64,000 nt of DNA from an uncultured Lachnospiraceae bacterium (GCA_910578645.1 CAJTQI010000007.1:62001-126000), one strand, 5' to 3'. Positions 43,380 through 53,157 are shown, counted from the stretch's first letter. Notes: generated by a model not told the origin, from the letters alone. A program made the numbers and translations.

Positions 43380-43898
43380 TTAGCTTTTGTACTGCAACCT
43401 TATTTTATCCGCAATCAAAGCAATAAACTCCGAGTTGGTCGGCTTGCCCTTGCCCGTATTAATCGTATATCCAAACAACGCATCCAGGGTCTCCATCCTG
43501 CCCCTCGACCATGCCACCTCTATCGCATGTCTGATGGCGCGTTCCACACGGCTTGGCGTTGTCTGGTAATTCTTTGCAATAGTCGGGTACAATACCTTCG
43601 TGATGGAACCAAGCATCTCCACATCCTGCACTGACATCATGATTGCTTCCCGCAAGTATTGGTATCCTTTGATATGGGCAGGGACACCGATTTCATGTAT
43701 CATATCCGTAACGTCTTTCTCCAGGTCACGCTCCGTGCTTACCTGCGTTATCATATCGGTGCCCTGTATATCTTCCTCTTTCGCCCCGGAAGGAACAGTT
43801 ATCATAATCTGAAAGGCTTTATTGGTGCTGATTAAATTATTCAGAATCCGGTAAAACTGCTCTTCATCCCTCGATACTGTCATGCTCAATGTCTCCAT
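43380..43898 (-). CDS. Receiver-less Spo0A effector-domain protein
   Basis: A 172-residue protein whose C-terminal 115 residues are the DNA-binding domain of the sporulation master regulator Spo0A: VTDMIHEIGVPAHIKGYQYLREAI, the recognition helix SRVERAIRHAIEVAWSRG, LFGYTIN and KPTNSEFIALIADKIRL. The phosphoreceiver domain is absent; the first 55 residues (DEEQFYRILNNLIS...) do not resemble it. The start ATG 43898 has GGAGG seven bases upstream, so the short form is a true gene and not a broken one. Spo0A normally follows spoIVB, which lies 3.8 kb upstream here. It may be a phosphorylation-independent paralogue or competitor at 0A boxes. Whether a full Spo0A exists elsewhere cannot be seen. 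Confidence 0.85.
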   Translation of the reverse strand: METLSMTVSRDEEQFYRILNNLISTNKAFQIMITVPSGAKEEDIQGTDMITQVSTERDLEKDVTDMIHEIGVPAHIKGYQYLREAIMMSVQDVEMLGSITKVLYPTIAKNYQTTPSRVERAIRHAIEVAWSRGRMETLDALFGYTINTGKGKPTNSEFIALIADKIRLQYKS

Positions 43899-44043
43899 AT
43901 TGTTCCTCCATTCATACTCAGCCTGCGAATGCAATGTGCACATCCTGCCACAGTACACTATGTGCAAGCACAAATTTGCACCTCCGCCTTCACACTGCCT
44001 GATAGTTGTGGTGTCGGTATATTGACGACATCCGACATAAACT

Positions 44044-44072
44044 ATTATAAACAATGAAAGTACGCTATGGAA
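44044..44072 (-). promoter_or_regulatory. Possible promoter of the Spo0A-domain gene
   Basis: On the minus strand TTCCAT (44072-44067), 17 bases and a perfect TATAAT (44049-44044). Downstream TGTCGGATGTCGTC contains two weak approximations to the 0A box TGTCGAA, which could mean feedback, but the match is poor. Confidence 0.35.
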
Positions 44073-44107
44073 CATTAAGTCATCGCACTGTGCATAAAAG
44101 CCGCTCC

Positions 44108-45457
44108 TTACTCCAAAATAACCGTAGATATACTGTTCCCAGGAACAAGCAGCCTTGTAAACTTCCCTTCCGTCCTGAGCTGTACCATCTTCCGCTGCTC
44201 GCCGGTATGAAGAAGCACAAGCACATTGGTGCCGTCGGTATTTTGCGCCGCCGTAACTTCCAGGTCTTTCGAGAAGCTTGAGCATCCGATGCGCACCGCG
44301 CCCGGCTTGATATACTTACTGAAATGGGCAATGGCATGGAACATGGGCTTATATTCCGGCGTGTCCGTCGTCGTATCACAAATCACAGGCGCATTACAGA
44401 AATTGCCTACATGGTTGGGACCGCCCTGCTCATCCAGAACGATATTCCAGTCATACCAGCTATTCATCCCATGGTTCAAATTTCCTATCATATCATGGGC
44501 ATATCTGTTCGCCTGCTCCATATCGCTGCCTGCACTGATATCGCTGCGGGTCAGCTCCACGCATCCTTCGCTGTGAATCAGCTTCAAATCCGGGAAATCC
44601 TCGCGCACCATCTGCAACGTCTCAAAATGGTCCCCTGAATACCAATGGAAAGCTACGCCCGACACCATATCCTTCGTCGTCTCATCCACAATCTCGCACG
44701 CCCTCTCATACACCCGCTCCTTGTTGTGGTCCCAAACATACACTTCAATGTCTCCCAACCCATTATTCTGTAAAGCAGGGTAGAGATAGTCCCGCAAAAA
44801 TTCCTTCTCTTCTCCCGGCGTATATTCACAGGAATCCCATGTCTGGACTGCTAAAGGCTCATTCTGCACCGTCATACAGGAAATCGGAATACCAAGTTTC
44901 TTATACTCCGTAATATATTTCACGATATAGTCCGCATAAGTCTGATAACACTCTTTCTTAAGATGTCCGCCCCCGTTCCTGACTTCTGTTTCCTTCATGA
45001 ATGCCGGAGGAGACCACGGGGAAAGCATCAGTCCTGCAGGATGCCCCAACGCTTCTTGAACCATCTTCACAAGCGGCTGCACATATTTCGCGTCCCGCTC
45101 CAATGTAAAGTCCCCGAAGGAGCCATCGTCCGGGTTTTGTACCGCACAGTAATTGCCCAGGGAAAAGTCACAGCTATCCATATGTACCCTTCCCAACGTA
45201 TAGCCGATACCGTCCTTCCCATAATAAGCTTCCACTACCTCTTTTCTCTTCTCTTGGCTCATCCTGGCAAGTGTGTAGCCGGACGACTCGGTAAGGGCGC
45301 CGCCGAATCCCTGGATTGTCTGATACTTCTTATTGGGATACACGTTTACCACAAACATCTCCTGCTCTTTCGCATCCGGAATCATACTCGTCTCATAAGT
45401 CTGCTGCCGGATTTCACCATCCTGCAATATGGTTGTGTACATTGTCGCTTTCTTCAT
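44108..45457 (-). CDS. Glycoside hydrolase family 30 protein
   Basis: A 449-residue beta-glycosidase of the glucosylceramidase-like GH30 clan. It shows IQGFGGALTESSGYTLA near the N-terminus, SPWSPPAFMKE, TVQNEP with the acid/base Glu, WDHNK, AFHWYSGDHF and IHSEGCVE with the nucleophile Glu, then a small C-terminal beta-sandwich. No signal peptide is present, so it is probably cytoplasmic and acts on imported oligosaccharides; beta-1,6-glucan or beta-glucosides/xylosides are possible. ATG 45457 follows GGAGGG. Not clearly in an operon: 180 bases separate it from the DUF255 gene upstream. Confidence 0.88.
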   Translation of the reverse strand: MKKATMYTTILQDGEIRQQTYETSMIPDAKEQEMFVVNVYPNKKYQTIQGFGGALTESSGYTLARMSQEKRKEVVEAYYGKDGIGYTLGRVHMDSCDFSLGNYCAVQNPDDGSFGDFTLERDAKYVQPLVKMVQEALGHPAGLMLSPWSPPAFMKETEVRNGGGHLKKECYQTYADYIVKYITEYKKLGIPISCMTVQNEPLAVQTWDSCEYTPGEEKEFLRDYLYPALQNNGLGDIEVYVWDHNKERVYERACEIVDETTKDMVSGVAFHWYSGDHFETLQMVREDFPDLKLIHSEGCVELTRSDISAGSDMEQANRYAHDMIGNLNHGMNSWYDWNIVLDEQGGPNHVGNFCNAPVICDTTTDTPEYKPMFHAIAHFSKYIKPGAVRIGCSSFSKDLEVTAAQNTDGTNVLVLLHTGEQRKMVQLRTEGKFTRLLVPGNSISTVILE

Positions 45458-45638
45458 TCCATACCCTCCGTTTTCTTTGCTTTTCCACTAAAATAACATA
45501 CCTATCCATTTATCCGAATAGTTATATATTCCGGGCTGCCCATCTTTCATGACATGCACCCGGATATATTTTCCATTCCTCTCAATATTATCATATTCAT
45601 GCATACGTAGCCACCTGTTTTATAAGAATTAACCAGTT

Positions 45639-47675
45639 TTACGCATGGGTAATACCATAAACATATTCTTCCTCATTCATGGGCGGCAGACAAGTATGAT
45701 TCTTGCAGACATAATAGGTCGTCTTGCCATTTAACAGCGGGTACTGTGCAGTCTCTGTATTCAAAATCGTAACGTCCGCATAAAGCGGCATATGCGCCAT
45801 AACATGTGCCAACCTGTCCGCGTCTTTGTCCCTATCTCCCATTACAACTGTAATTTTCTGCGGCGGATACATTTCATACAATAATGCAATCAGAAACATC
45901 GTATGGCCTGCGGGATACTCCGCGGCTGTTTTGGATAAGTAGGCAAGCTGCCTTACCGTCAATGCATCATTTTCTCTGTTCCTAAACTGCGAAAGACGCA
46001 CAAGGCAGTATGCCATAACCCCGTTGCCACTGGGCAGCGCACCGTCATAGCTCTCTTTCGGCCTCATAATTAAATCACCGTTCAGTGTTCCGTACAGGAA
46101 ATATCCTCCCTTCCCATCCCCAAATTGTACCTGTGCCTCCTTGCAGATTTCTTCTGCCCGCATAAGCCATGCGACTTCGGCCGTAACATCATAAAGCGAA
46201 AGATATGCCGCCGCCATGCAAGCATAATCATCCAGAAATCCTTTCTCCAGACGCACACCGCTACGGCAGCCCACATAGATAACGCCATCCTCCATAACGT
46301 TCTTAGCCAGGAAACGCTCCGCCTTTTGCGCCGCCAAAAGATATTCCCCTTCCCCGGTAACCCGGTAAAGCACACACATGGCGCTTACCATCAGCCCATT
46401 CCATGCAGTGAGTATTTTGTCGTCAAGATGCAGCCTCATCCTGGAGGCGCGGTGACGGTACAACGCTTCCCTCTCCTGTGCAAATTCTTCCGATATAGGA
46501 TTTCCATTTAAAAGATGGGGAATGCTCTTGCCTTCAAAATTCCCCTGTTTCGTAATGCCGTAATATGCACAGAACTTTCTGCCTCTTTCTTCACCCAAAA
46601 CATGGCAGACCTCCTCCATGCTCCAAACATAAAATTTTCCTTCCCCACCGTCGCTGTCGGCGTCCTGCGCGCAGTAGAAACCGCCGTCTTCCCCTGTCAT
46701 CTCCCGCAGCACATAGGCCGCCGTCTTCTTCGCCGTATCCAGAAAAGTATCTTCCTCGAATACCCGGTAAGCCACGGCATACGCTATCATTAACAGGGCG
46801 TTGTCATACAACATTTTTTCAAAATGTGGGACAAGGTAAATCCTGTCCGTGGAATATCTGGAAAACCCATAGCCAATCTGGTCAAAAATTCCTCCTCTGC
46901 GCATCTGCATAAGCGTCATTTTCACCTGTTCCAGTATCACTTTACAATCGGGAATATCCTTTTTTCCGCCAAGATAAGCATACATCATCAAAAAAAGAAG
47001 ATTGTGGGGCATCGGAAACTTAGGCGCTTCTCCAAAACCGCCGTAAGCGCCATCAAAATTTCCAGAAATCATCCTGGCTGCCTTGCCCGGAAGGGTGTAG
47101 TCAACCGTCCCGCCAACACCATCGGCACTGTCTTTGTCCCATGCCACGTCCCCATGGGAAACATCTCTTCCTTCATCCATACGGGCAATTTCGTCCACGA
47201 TATGTTGTGCCCTTTCGCACACACTCTCCTTTTCTTTTTCCCACATTTTGGCGATGGCAAGCAACACCTCCCTAAAGCCTGCCACGCCATAACGGGATAC
47301 AGGCGGAAAATACGTTCCTGCATAAAAGGGGTGTTGTTTTGCCGTCATAAAAATGCTCATAGGCCAGCCGCCGCTTCCCGTAAGCGCCTGGCAGACAGAC
47401 ATATATACGCTGTCAATATCCGGCCGTTCTTCCCGGTCTACTTTGACGGATACAAAATACTTGTTCAATATATCCGCAATCTCCTCATCCTCAAAGCTCT
47501 CATGCGCCATCACATGGCACCAATGGCATGTGCTGTAACCGACACTCAGAAAAACAGGCTTATTTTCCTTCTCGGCCTTCTCAAACGCTTCTTCACCCCA
47601 AGGATACCAGTCCACCGGGTTTTCGGCGTGCTGTAAAAGATAGGGGCTGCTCTGGTTTTTCAGATGATTGCTCAT
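45639..47675 (-). CDS. DUF255 thioredoxin-domain protein (YyaL/SSP411 family)
   Basis: A 678-residue cytoplasmic protein. The N-terminal thioredoxin-like domain (about 1-165) has YSTCHWCHVMAHESFED with a CxxC, followed by a six-hairpin alpha/alpha barrel like N-acylglucosamine 2-epimerases (about 190-560; FPMPHNLLFLMMYA, YLVPHFEKMLYDNALLMIAY, FYCAQDADSDGGEGKFYVW). Family members are widespread and poorly understood; B. subtilis YyaL is one. ATG 47675 follows AGGAGG by six bases. It occupies the place directly downstream of spoIVB where spo0A is found in many Clostridia. Confidence 0.88.
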   Translation of the reverse strand: MSNHLKNQSSPYLLQHAENPVDWYPWGEEAFEKAEKENKPVFLSVGYSTCHWCHVMAHESFEDEEIADILNKYFVSVKVDREERPDIDSVYMSVCQALTGSGGWPMSIFMTAKQHPFYAGTYFPPVSRYGVAGFREVLLAIAKMWEKEKESVCERAQHIVDEIARMDEGRDVSHGDVAWDKDSADGVGGTVDYTLPGKAARMISGNFDGAYGGFGEAPKFPMPHNLLFLMMYAYLGGKKDIPDCKVILEQVKMTLMQMRRGGIFDQIGYGFSRYSTDRIYLVPHFEKMLYDNALLMIAYAVAYRVFEEDTFLDTAKKTAAYVLREMTGEDGGFYCAQDADSDGGEGKFYVWSMEEVCHVLGEERGRKFCAYYGITKQGNFEGKSIPHLLNGNPISEEFAQEREALYRHRASRMRLHLDDKILTAWNGLMVSAMCVLYRVTGEGEYLLAAQKAERFLAKNVMEDGVIYVGCRSGVRLEKGFLDDYACMAAAYLSLYDVTAEVAWLMRAEEICKEAQVQFGDGKGGYFLYGTLNGDLIMRPKESYDGALPSGNGVMAYCLVRLSQFRNRENDALTVRQLAYLSKTAAEYPAGHTMFLIALLYEMYPPQKITVVMGDRDKDADRLAHVMAHMPLYADVTILNTETAQYPLLNGKTTYYVCKNHTCLPPMNEEEYVYGITHA

Positions 47676-47703
47676 ATGAATCCTCCTTATATATGATAAT
47701 CAG

Positions 47704-49059
47704 TTAATGTCCCAACATTTCCTCGATAAATATCCCATATCCCCTGGTGGAATCCTGCACAAGCACATGGGTCACCGCTCCCACCAGTTTTCCGTTCTGG
47801 ATAATCGGGCTTCCGCTCATGCCTTGTATAATCCCTCCCGTCAGCGTCAACAGCTTCTCATCCACCACCTGTACCACAATCCCCCGGTTAATGTTGTCAC
47901 GCTCCAAATCAACTTCCACGATTTCCACATCATAGAACTCCGGTTTTCCGGTGACCGAACAGATAATCTGCGCCGGGCCAAGCTCAATCTCCTGTTTCAA
48001 TGCAATGGGAATGGGCTCATAACACGCCGCCTCTTCGATTTCCTCGTCGCACACGCCGAAGATTCCCTCCGTCGTATTCTCCGTAATTTCCCCGATGACG
48101 TTATCCATGTCGTACTCGATATAGCCGGTCAATTCCCCGGGTGAGCCGTTACTTCCCCGGGTGATACCTACAATTTCCGTCCTGTAGAGCGTGCCCTCTT
48201 CCAGGTTCATCAGCATAGACGTATCCACATCGTTGATGCCATGTCCCAAAGCGCCAAATGTATGGTCGGTGTCTTCATATGTCATCGTGCCGATTCCCTG
48301 GGCGTTATCGCGAATCCAGATTCCCAACTTCCATTCTTTGTTCTGGCTGCATCCCGGTTCAATCATCACCTCCGTCACCTCTCCGCCACGCTTGATTGCA
48401 AGAATCATTTTCTCTCCCTGCGATTCTTCAATCATCCTGATAAACTGCTTCTTATTGGCCACATCCTCCCCGTTGACCTGTAAAATATAGTCTCCCTTCT
48501 GCAACACATATTTCGCCGGAGACACTTTCTTGCCGTCTTCATCCTCAAACTCACCGATTCCTACCACGAGCACGCCGCTTGTCTTGACATAGATTCCGAT
48601 AGGAATGCCGGAGGGTATCAGCATTTTATCCTGGATAACCTCTATATCCACGTTCTTATAAGGAAGAACACCGAACAGCTTAAGATTCATCTGATAAGTA
48701 TCGATTTCGTTCGCCTTAACTTTTACCGTATGTGCAAAATCTACATGAATGCTTTCCACACTGTCAGATATGCTTTCCGCAACCTTATCCTTATCCTGCT
48801 CCGCCCCGGCAAGAGGCTCCGCCAGGGAAGAAACCTGCGCAGCGTCTTCCGAAGTCCGGTAGATTTCACCGGACACAGGAACCTTGAAATCTAACTCCTG
48901 TTCTACACCGGCGCGAATCTTAATCGTAGAGGGTATTTTATCCAGATAACTGAAATAGACAGCCGCCATAAGTGCAGTCACGGCCGCCGCTAACATCAAA
49001 TATAAAAATGCACGGTACATCTTCTCTTGTCGCTTCGTCATATTAACTAATCTGTCCAA
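47704..49059 (-). CDS. spoIVB: SpoIVB serine peptidase
   Basis: A 451-residue forespore protease that crosses the intermembrane space to trigger SpoIVFB processing of pro-sigma-K. A transmembrane anchor (about 15-37) is followed by a PDZ domain (about 150-250; VLQKGDYILQVNGEDVANKKQF) and the SpoIVB peptidase domain with TFGALGHGINDVDTS (catalytic His) and GIIQGMSGSPIIQNGKLVGAVTH (catalytic Ser). The start is TTG 49059, nine bases after GAGGA; ATG 49041 lacks a ribosome binding site. recN lies upstream, the conserved order. Confidence 0.94.
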   Translation of the reverse strand: MDRLVNMTKRQEKMYRAFLYLMLAAAVTALMAAVYFSYLDKIPSTIKIRAGVEQELDFKVPVSGEIYRTSEDAAQVSSLAEPLAGAEQDKDKVAESISDSVESIHVDFAHTVKVKANEIDTYQMNLKLFGVLPYKNVDIEVIQDKMLIPSGIPIGIYVKTSGVLVVGIGEFEDEDGKKVSPAKYVLQKGDYILQVNGEDVANKKQFIRMIEESQGEKMILAIKRGGEVTEVMIEPGCSQNKEWKLGIWIRDNAQGIGTMTYEDTDHTFGALGHGINDVDTSMLMNLEEGTLYRTEIVGITRGSNGSPGELTGYIEYDMDNVIGEITENTTEGIFGVCDEEIEEAACYEPIPIALKQEIELGPAQIICSVTGKPEFYDVEIVEVDLERDNINRGIVVQVVDEKLLTLTGGIIQGMSGSPIIQNGKLVGAVTHVLVQDSTRGYGIFIEEMLGH

Positions 49060-49110
49060 TTTCTCACATCCTCACTTTTCCACTGCGTGTACCCTATGAT
49101 ATAAAAGCAT

Positions 49111-49142
49111 AGGAAAAAGGACACACCTTAAGCGTGTCCTTT
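49111..49142 (-). terminator. Terminator of recN
   Basis: AAAGGACAC (49116-49124) pairs with GTGTCCTTT (49134-49142) over nine bases; on the minus strand the stem ends in a run of five T. It lies 30 bases past the recN stop and separates it from spoIVB. Confidence 0.85.
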
Positions 49143-49171
49143 CTAGTATGTGAAAAATTTTCGATTTTAAT

Positions 49172-50854
49172 TTAGTTTTGCTTTGTATTTCTTGCCAAAT
49201 CTTTCATTTCTTTTGCATTGTTCCTGACATTCTCCGTAATACTCGCCCCTCCAAGCATACGCGCCAGCTCCTCGACGCTCTCTTCTTCGCCTAAAGGTCT
49301 GATACCCGTGACGGAACGCTTGTCCTCCACACGCTTCTCTATACAGAAATGTTTGTCGGCCATGGCTGCAATCTGGGGCAGATGGGTAATACAAATCAGT
49401 TGGTGCCCACCCGCAAGAATACCCATTTTCTCGGACACTTTCCATGCGGTTTTACCGCTGATTCCCGTATCAATCTCATCAAAAATAAGCGTCTCTATCT
49501 CATCCTTGTCCGCAAGTACTGTCTTTAGTGCGAGCATAATCCGGGACAACTCACCGCCACTAGCTACCTGCGAAAGCTCCCTCGGCGCCTCGCCGGTATT
49601 GGTGGAAATCATGAAAGCTGCCTTGTCATACCCATTTCCCGTCAACGCCTCCTCGGAAGAGCTGACTTGTATCTCAAAAGCCACGTCCTGAAAATTCAAA
49701 TCTACAAGCGCTTTTTTCATCTCTTTAGAAAGCGCCTTCGCGCTGCGGCTGCGGATATCCGATATTTTTTTACAGGCTGTAAGCACCTTCTCTTTTAAAA
49801 TATCTGCATTTTTGGCCAATTCTATACGATAAGCATCATAATCCCTGTATTTCTCCAACACCTGTTCCGCCTTATCACAGTATACAAGGATATCTTCTAT
49901 CGTTTTTCCATATTTTGACTTCAAATGGTTAATCAGGTTCAGCCGACGTTCCGTGCGGTCGAAAAGCTCGGCGTCAAAGTCTAAACCGGATAAGTAATCC
50001 GCCATCCCTCTGTTATAATCGTTTAAAAGGCTGTCGATATCCAACAACTGCTGCTCAAACTCCCGCAGGCTCTCATCATAGGAAGATACCGAACGGATTT
50101 CCTTAAGCGCACGGCCGACACTGTTGCCGATTCCCGTCTCTTCATACCCGCAAAGGGCATGGGCCGTGGCTGCCGCTTCCTTAATCTTTTGTCCGTTCAC
50201 CAGTTTCTGGTATATCTGCTCCGCTTCCTCGTCTTCTCCTGGCTTTAAGTTTGCCTCCGTAATCTCCTGGTACTCAAATTCCGCAAGAGCCGCCTCTCTT
50301 TTCCTCGTCTCCTCATCCATGTCATTGTCAGCCAGTTCCTCCGCCGCCTGGCGGTACTGCCTGTATAGCTCTTTAAGTGATTCTTTGTGGGACAAGATTT
50401 TATCTCCCGCATAAGCATCCAATATTTCCAACTGCCGTGCGGGCTTCAAAAGCGACTGGTGTTCATGCTGTCCATGTATGTCGATGAGAATTTCCGCAAG
50501 CTGCTTTAACTGTCTGGCAGTCACAGTCTCCCCACACACTTTACAGACATTGCGCCCCTGCATAATCTTGCGCTGCAGGATAATCTGATTATCCTCCATG
50601 GGAAGCTCCAATTCCTGCACCGCCTCTATCTGCTTCGGCTCCTCAACCGTAAAAATAAGCTCCACCAGCGCGTACTCCGCACCGCTCCGGATAAGCTCCT
50701 TGTCCGCCTTGGCGCCAAGAGCCAGGTTGATAGAGCCGATAATAATAGATTTACCCGCCCCTGTCTCCCCGGTAAGAATATTCAGTCCTTCTCCGAAAAT
50801 AACCTCCGCCTCATCAATCAATGCCAGATTCTTCACATGTAAACTCTGTAACAT
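49172..50854 (-). CDS. recN: DNA repair protein RecN
   Basis: A 560-residue SMC-like ATPase that acts early in double-strand break repair. The N-terminal head has VKNLALIDEAEVIFGEGLNILTGETGAGKS (Walker A), then a coiled-coil hinge region (about 155-370), and the C-terminal head has LSQVASGGELSRIMLALK (signature) and ETLIFDEIDTGISG (Walker B), with ICITHLPQIAAMAD. Within the conserved argR-recN-spoIVB order. No LexA box was noted immediately upstream. Confidence 0.96.
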   Translation of the reverse strand: MLQSLHVKNLALIDEAEVIFGEGLNILTGETGAGKSIIIGSINLALGAKADKELIRSGAEYALVELIFTVEEPKQIEAVQELELPMEDNQIILQRKIMQGRNVCKVCGETVTARQLKQLAEILIDIHGQHEHQSLLKPARQLEILDAYAGDKILSHKESLKELYRQYRQAAEELADNDMDEETRKREAALAEFEYQEITEANLKPGEDEEAEQIYQKLVNGQKIKEAAATAHALCGYEETGIGNSVGRALKEIRSVSSYDESLREFEQQLLDIDSLLNDYNRGMADYLSGLDFDAELFDRTERRLNLINHLKSKYGKTIEDILVYCDKAEQVLEKYRDYDAYRIELAKNADILKEKVLTACKKISDIRSRSAKALSKEMKKALVDLNFQDVAFEIQVSSSEEALTGNGYDKAAFMISTNTGEAPRELSQVASGGELSRIMLALKTVLADKDEIETLIFDEIDTGISGKTAWKVSEKMGILAGGHQLICITHLPQIAAMADKHFCIEKRVEDKRSVTGIRPLGEEESVEELARMLGGASITENVRNNAKEMKDLARNTKQN

Positions 50855-50907
50855 CCTGCCACCTCTTGTGTACTACTGTTGAAATAGAAAGTTGAAAAAT
50901 CTCTGAT

Positions 50908-51369
50908 TCAACTTAACATCCTGCCAATTTTATCCATAACGGCGTGCGCCGCCTCTTCGCTTCGCATCGCCATCATTATCGTATTGTCCCCGGCTATGCA
51001 CCCCACGATTTCTTCCATTTTGAGTGCGTCAACCGCCGCCGCCACCGCCATTGCCATACCGGATACGGTCTTCATCACCAACAGGTTCTGTGCCAAATCC
51101 ATGGATACATACCCTTCCTTGAGTACTCTGATATACTTATCTCCCAAATGCGTCTCTTCCTGCGTAAATGCCACATACTTCTGCCTGCCCTTCCCTACAG
51201 GAATCTTGGATAATTTAAGTTCCCTGATATCCCTCGACACAGTCGCCTGGGTAACCTGATAGCCTGCCTGGCACAGCTTATCGGCCAGTTCCTCCTGGGT
51301 TTCTATTTCATATTGGTTAATCAGCTCGACTATTTTCTCGTGCCGTCTTTTCTTAATACTATTGTTCAT
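50908..51369 (-). CDS. argR: Arginine repressor ArgR
   Basis: A 153-residue hexameric regulator. The N-terminal winged helix shows IVELINQYEIETQEELADKL and QVTQATVSRDIRELKLSKIP. The C-terminal arginine-binding oligomerisation domain has VVTKTASGMA-like VMKTVSGMAMAVAAAVD and GCIAGDNTIMMAMRS, with the paired acidic residues expected to bind L-arginine in the GDNT region. It controls arginine synthesis and catabolism elsewhere in the genome; no arginine genes are here. Its start has a weak ribosome binding site. Confidence 0.94.
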   Translation of the reverse strand: MNNSIKKRRHEKIVELINQYEIETQEELADKLCQAGYQVTQATVSRDIRELKLSKIPVGKGRQKYVAFTQEETHLGDKYIRVLKEGYVSMDLAQNLLVMKTVSGMAMAVAAAVDALKMEEIVGCIAGDNTIMMAMRSEEAAHAVMDKIGRMLS

Positions 51370-51404
51370 AATGCAATTGCCGTCCGTTTAATTCCTAATC
51401 TTCT

Positions 51405-52256
51405 CTATTCACTTATTTTTTTATGCAAAACCGTCAGAAAACTTTCCGTATTCAGCTTGATAATACCTGTCGTCTTAGCCGCCTTGCGCACAACGATACT
51501 GTCCCCGGTCTGCAAGACAATCTTATGGCTGCCGTCAAAGTTTGCCTCCACCGTCTGCGCCTGGCCGTCCCTCCCCTGGGGAATCTCCACCCTGACCTCA
51601 TCCTCCGGCGCCAGCACGATGCTTCTCGTATTCAGGGTGTGAGGACAAATGGGCGTCAAAAGAAGCAGCCGCGCCCCCGGCTCCACAATCGGACCGCCCG
51701 CAGACATATTATAGCCTGTGGAGCCTGTGGGTGTGGCCACAATCATGCCGTCCGCACTGTAGCTGTTTAAAAACTGTCCGTTTACATAGATATGGAAAGT
51801 CAGAATCTGCAAAGAACCACATCTTGAAATCACGATATCGTTCAGTGCGTAGTTGCCTTCGGGCACATTCTGGTTCTCCACCCGTCCTTCTAGCATCATC
51901 CGCTCTTCCCTGACATATTCATCCCGAAGCAGCTTGTCAAGGGCCGGCTCAATATTCCCGCTTTCCACTTCTGCCAGATAACCCAGTGTCCCAAGATTGA
52001 TGCCAAGCAGCGGAATGTCACTGTCCATCATGTTGCGCACGGCGCGCAAAAGCGTCCCGTCACCGCCAAGCACAAGGACGCACACATCCCCGTCCCTATG
52101 CGCATATCCGCGCATGACTGTGGCACTCACCGCACGGGCGGTATTCTCCACACAGACCACTTCGCCTCCGTGACGCCTTAGATATGTACAAATCCTCTCT
52201 GTATATACCCCCTGAGGGTCTTTGGTTTCGTTCGTTATCAGATAAAAATGTTTCAT
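51405..52256 (-). CDS. nadK: NAD kinase
   Basis: A 283-residue enzyme that phosphorylates NAD+ to NADP+. It has the GGDGT motif (VLVLGGDGTLLRAVR), GINLGTLGYLAEVE, ALNDIVISR, the SADGMIVATPTGSTGYNMSAGGPIVEP block and CPHTLNTRS. The start ATG 52256 (MKHFYLI) is four bases after the tlyA stop and fits homology; the frame extends upstream inside tlyA without support. Confidence 0.95.
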   Translation of the reverse strand: MKHFYLITNETKDPQGVYTERICTYLRRHGGEVVCVENTARAVSATVMRGYAHRDGDVCVLVLGGDGTLLRAVRNMMDSDIPLLGINLGTLGYLAEVESGNIEPALDKLLRDEYVREERMMLEGRVENQNVPEGNYALNDIVISRCGSLQILTFHIYVNGQFLNSYSADGMIVATPTGSTGYNMSAGGPIVEPGARLLLLTPICPHTLNTRSIVLAPEDEVRVEIPQGRDGQAQTVEANFDGSHKIVLQTGDSIVVRKAAKTTGIIKLNTESFLTVLHKKISE

Positions 52257-52260
52257 CTGC

Positions 52261-53157
52261 CTATTTTGCCTCATCCAAGGCACCGTGTGCCTTCGCTACG
52301 ACACAGGAAATCAGCTTCTCCATTGTTTCCTCATGGGATTTACCGCTTCCCTCTTCCATAACAACGCGCAGAGCGCTTTCCGCCTCCTGCTCCGTCATCG
52401 CTTCCATTTCTTCCGGAATTTCCGACTTTTTGACTATATAAGCAAGATATTCTATATTTCCTTCCGGCCCTTTGATGGGTGAGTAAGTCAGTCCCCTTAC
52501 CTCAAATCCCACCAAATCGGCATAATCGACCACTTTATGCACCACTTCCTCGTGGACTTCCGGTTTTCTGACAACACCCTTTTTGCCCACCTTATCCCTG
52601 CCCGCCTCAAACTGCGGCTTAATCAGGCATACCATGCTGCCCTGGCTGCGCAGAAGGTTCCTGGCCGGAATCAGAATCTTTGTCAAGGAAATAAAAGAGA
52701 CATCTACGGATGCAAAATCAATCTTTTCTCCGATATCCTCTCTTACAACATACCGGAAATTAGTCTTTTCCATACATACCACCCGGTCATCATTGCGCAG
52801 CTTCCATGCAAGCTGTCCATGCCCCACGTCGACGGCATATACTTTCTTCGCCCCGTTTTGTAGCATACAATCCGTAAAACCGCCTGTGGAAGCGCCGATA
52901 TCCATACAGACTGCCTGGGAGAGCGCAACGGGAAATTCGGCCATCGCTTTCTCCAGTTTCAGCCCTCCACGGCTTACATATTTTAATTCCGTGCCCCTTA
53001 CTTCTATATGAATTTTACTTTCTTCAAAAGTCGTTCCTGGTTTGTCTTCCCTCTGTCCGTCCACGAAGACATTCCCTGCCATAAGAATAGCCTTCGCCTT
53101 CTCCCTGGAGGCCGCAAACCCCTGCTTCACCAGGAGCGTATCCAGTCTTTCCTTCAA
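52261..53157 (-). CDS. tlyA: TlyA-family rRNA 2'-O-methyltransferase
   Basis: A 298-residue protein with an N-terminal S4 RNA-binding domain (about 1-60; RLDTLLVKQGFAASREKAKAI) and an FtsJ-like methyltransferase domain (VCMDIGASTGGFTDCMLQNGAKKVYAVDVG for SAM, DFASVDVSFISL). Mycobacterial TlyA methylates 16S and 23S rRNA; a haemolysin role is an old label. It begins with TTG at 53157, seven bases after GGAGG. It lies between dxs and nadK in the usual order. Confidence 0.92.
   Translation of the reverse strand: MKERLDTLLVKQGFAASREKAKAILMAGNVFVDGQREDKPGTTFEESKIHIEVRGTELKYVSRGGLKLEKAMAEFPVALSQAVCMDIGASTGGFTDCMLQNGAKKVYAVDVGHGQLAWKLRNDDRVVCMEKTNFRYVVREDIGEKIDFASVDVSFISLTKILIPARNLLRSQGSMVCLIKPQFEAGRDKVGKKGVVRKPEVHEEVVHKVVDYADLVGFEVRGLTYSPIKGPEGNIEYLAYIVKKSEIPEEMEAMTEQEAESALRVVMEEGSGKSHEETMEKLISCVVAKAHGALDEAK

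Noticed and set aside
44020..44045. TGTCGGA and TGTCGTC as 0A boxes before the Spo0A-domain gene
   Set aside because: Each has one or two changes from TGTCGAA; too weak to claim beyond a note on the promoter entry.
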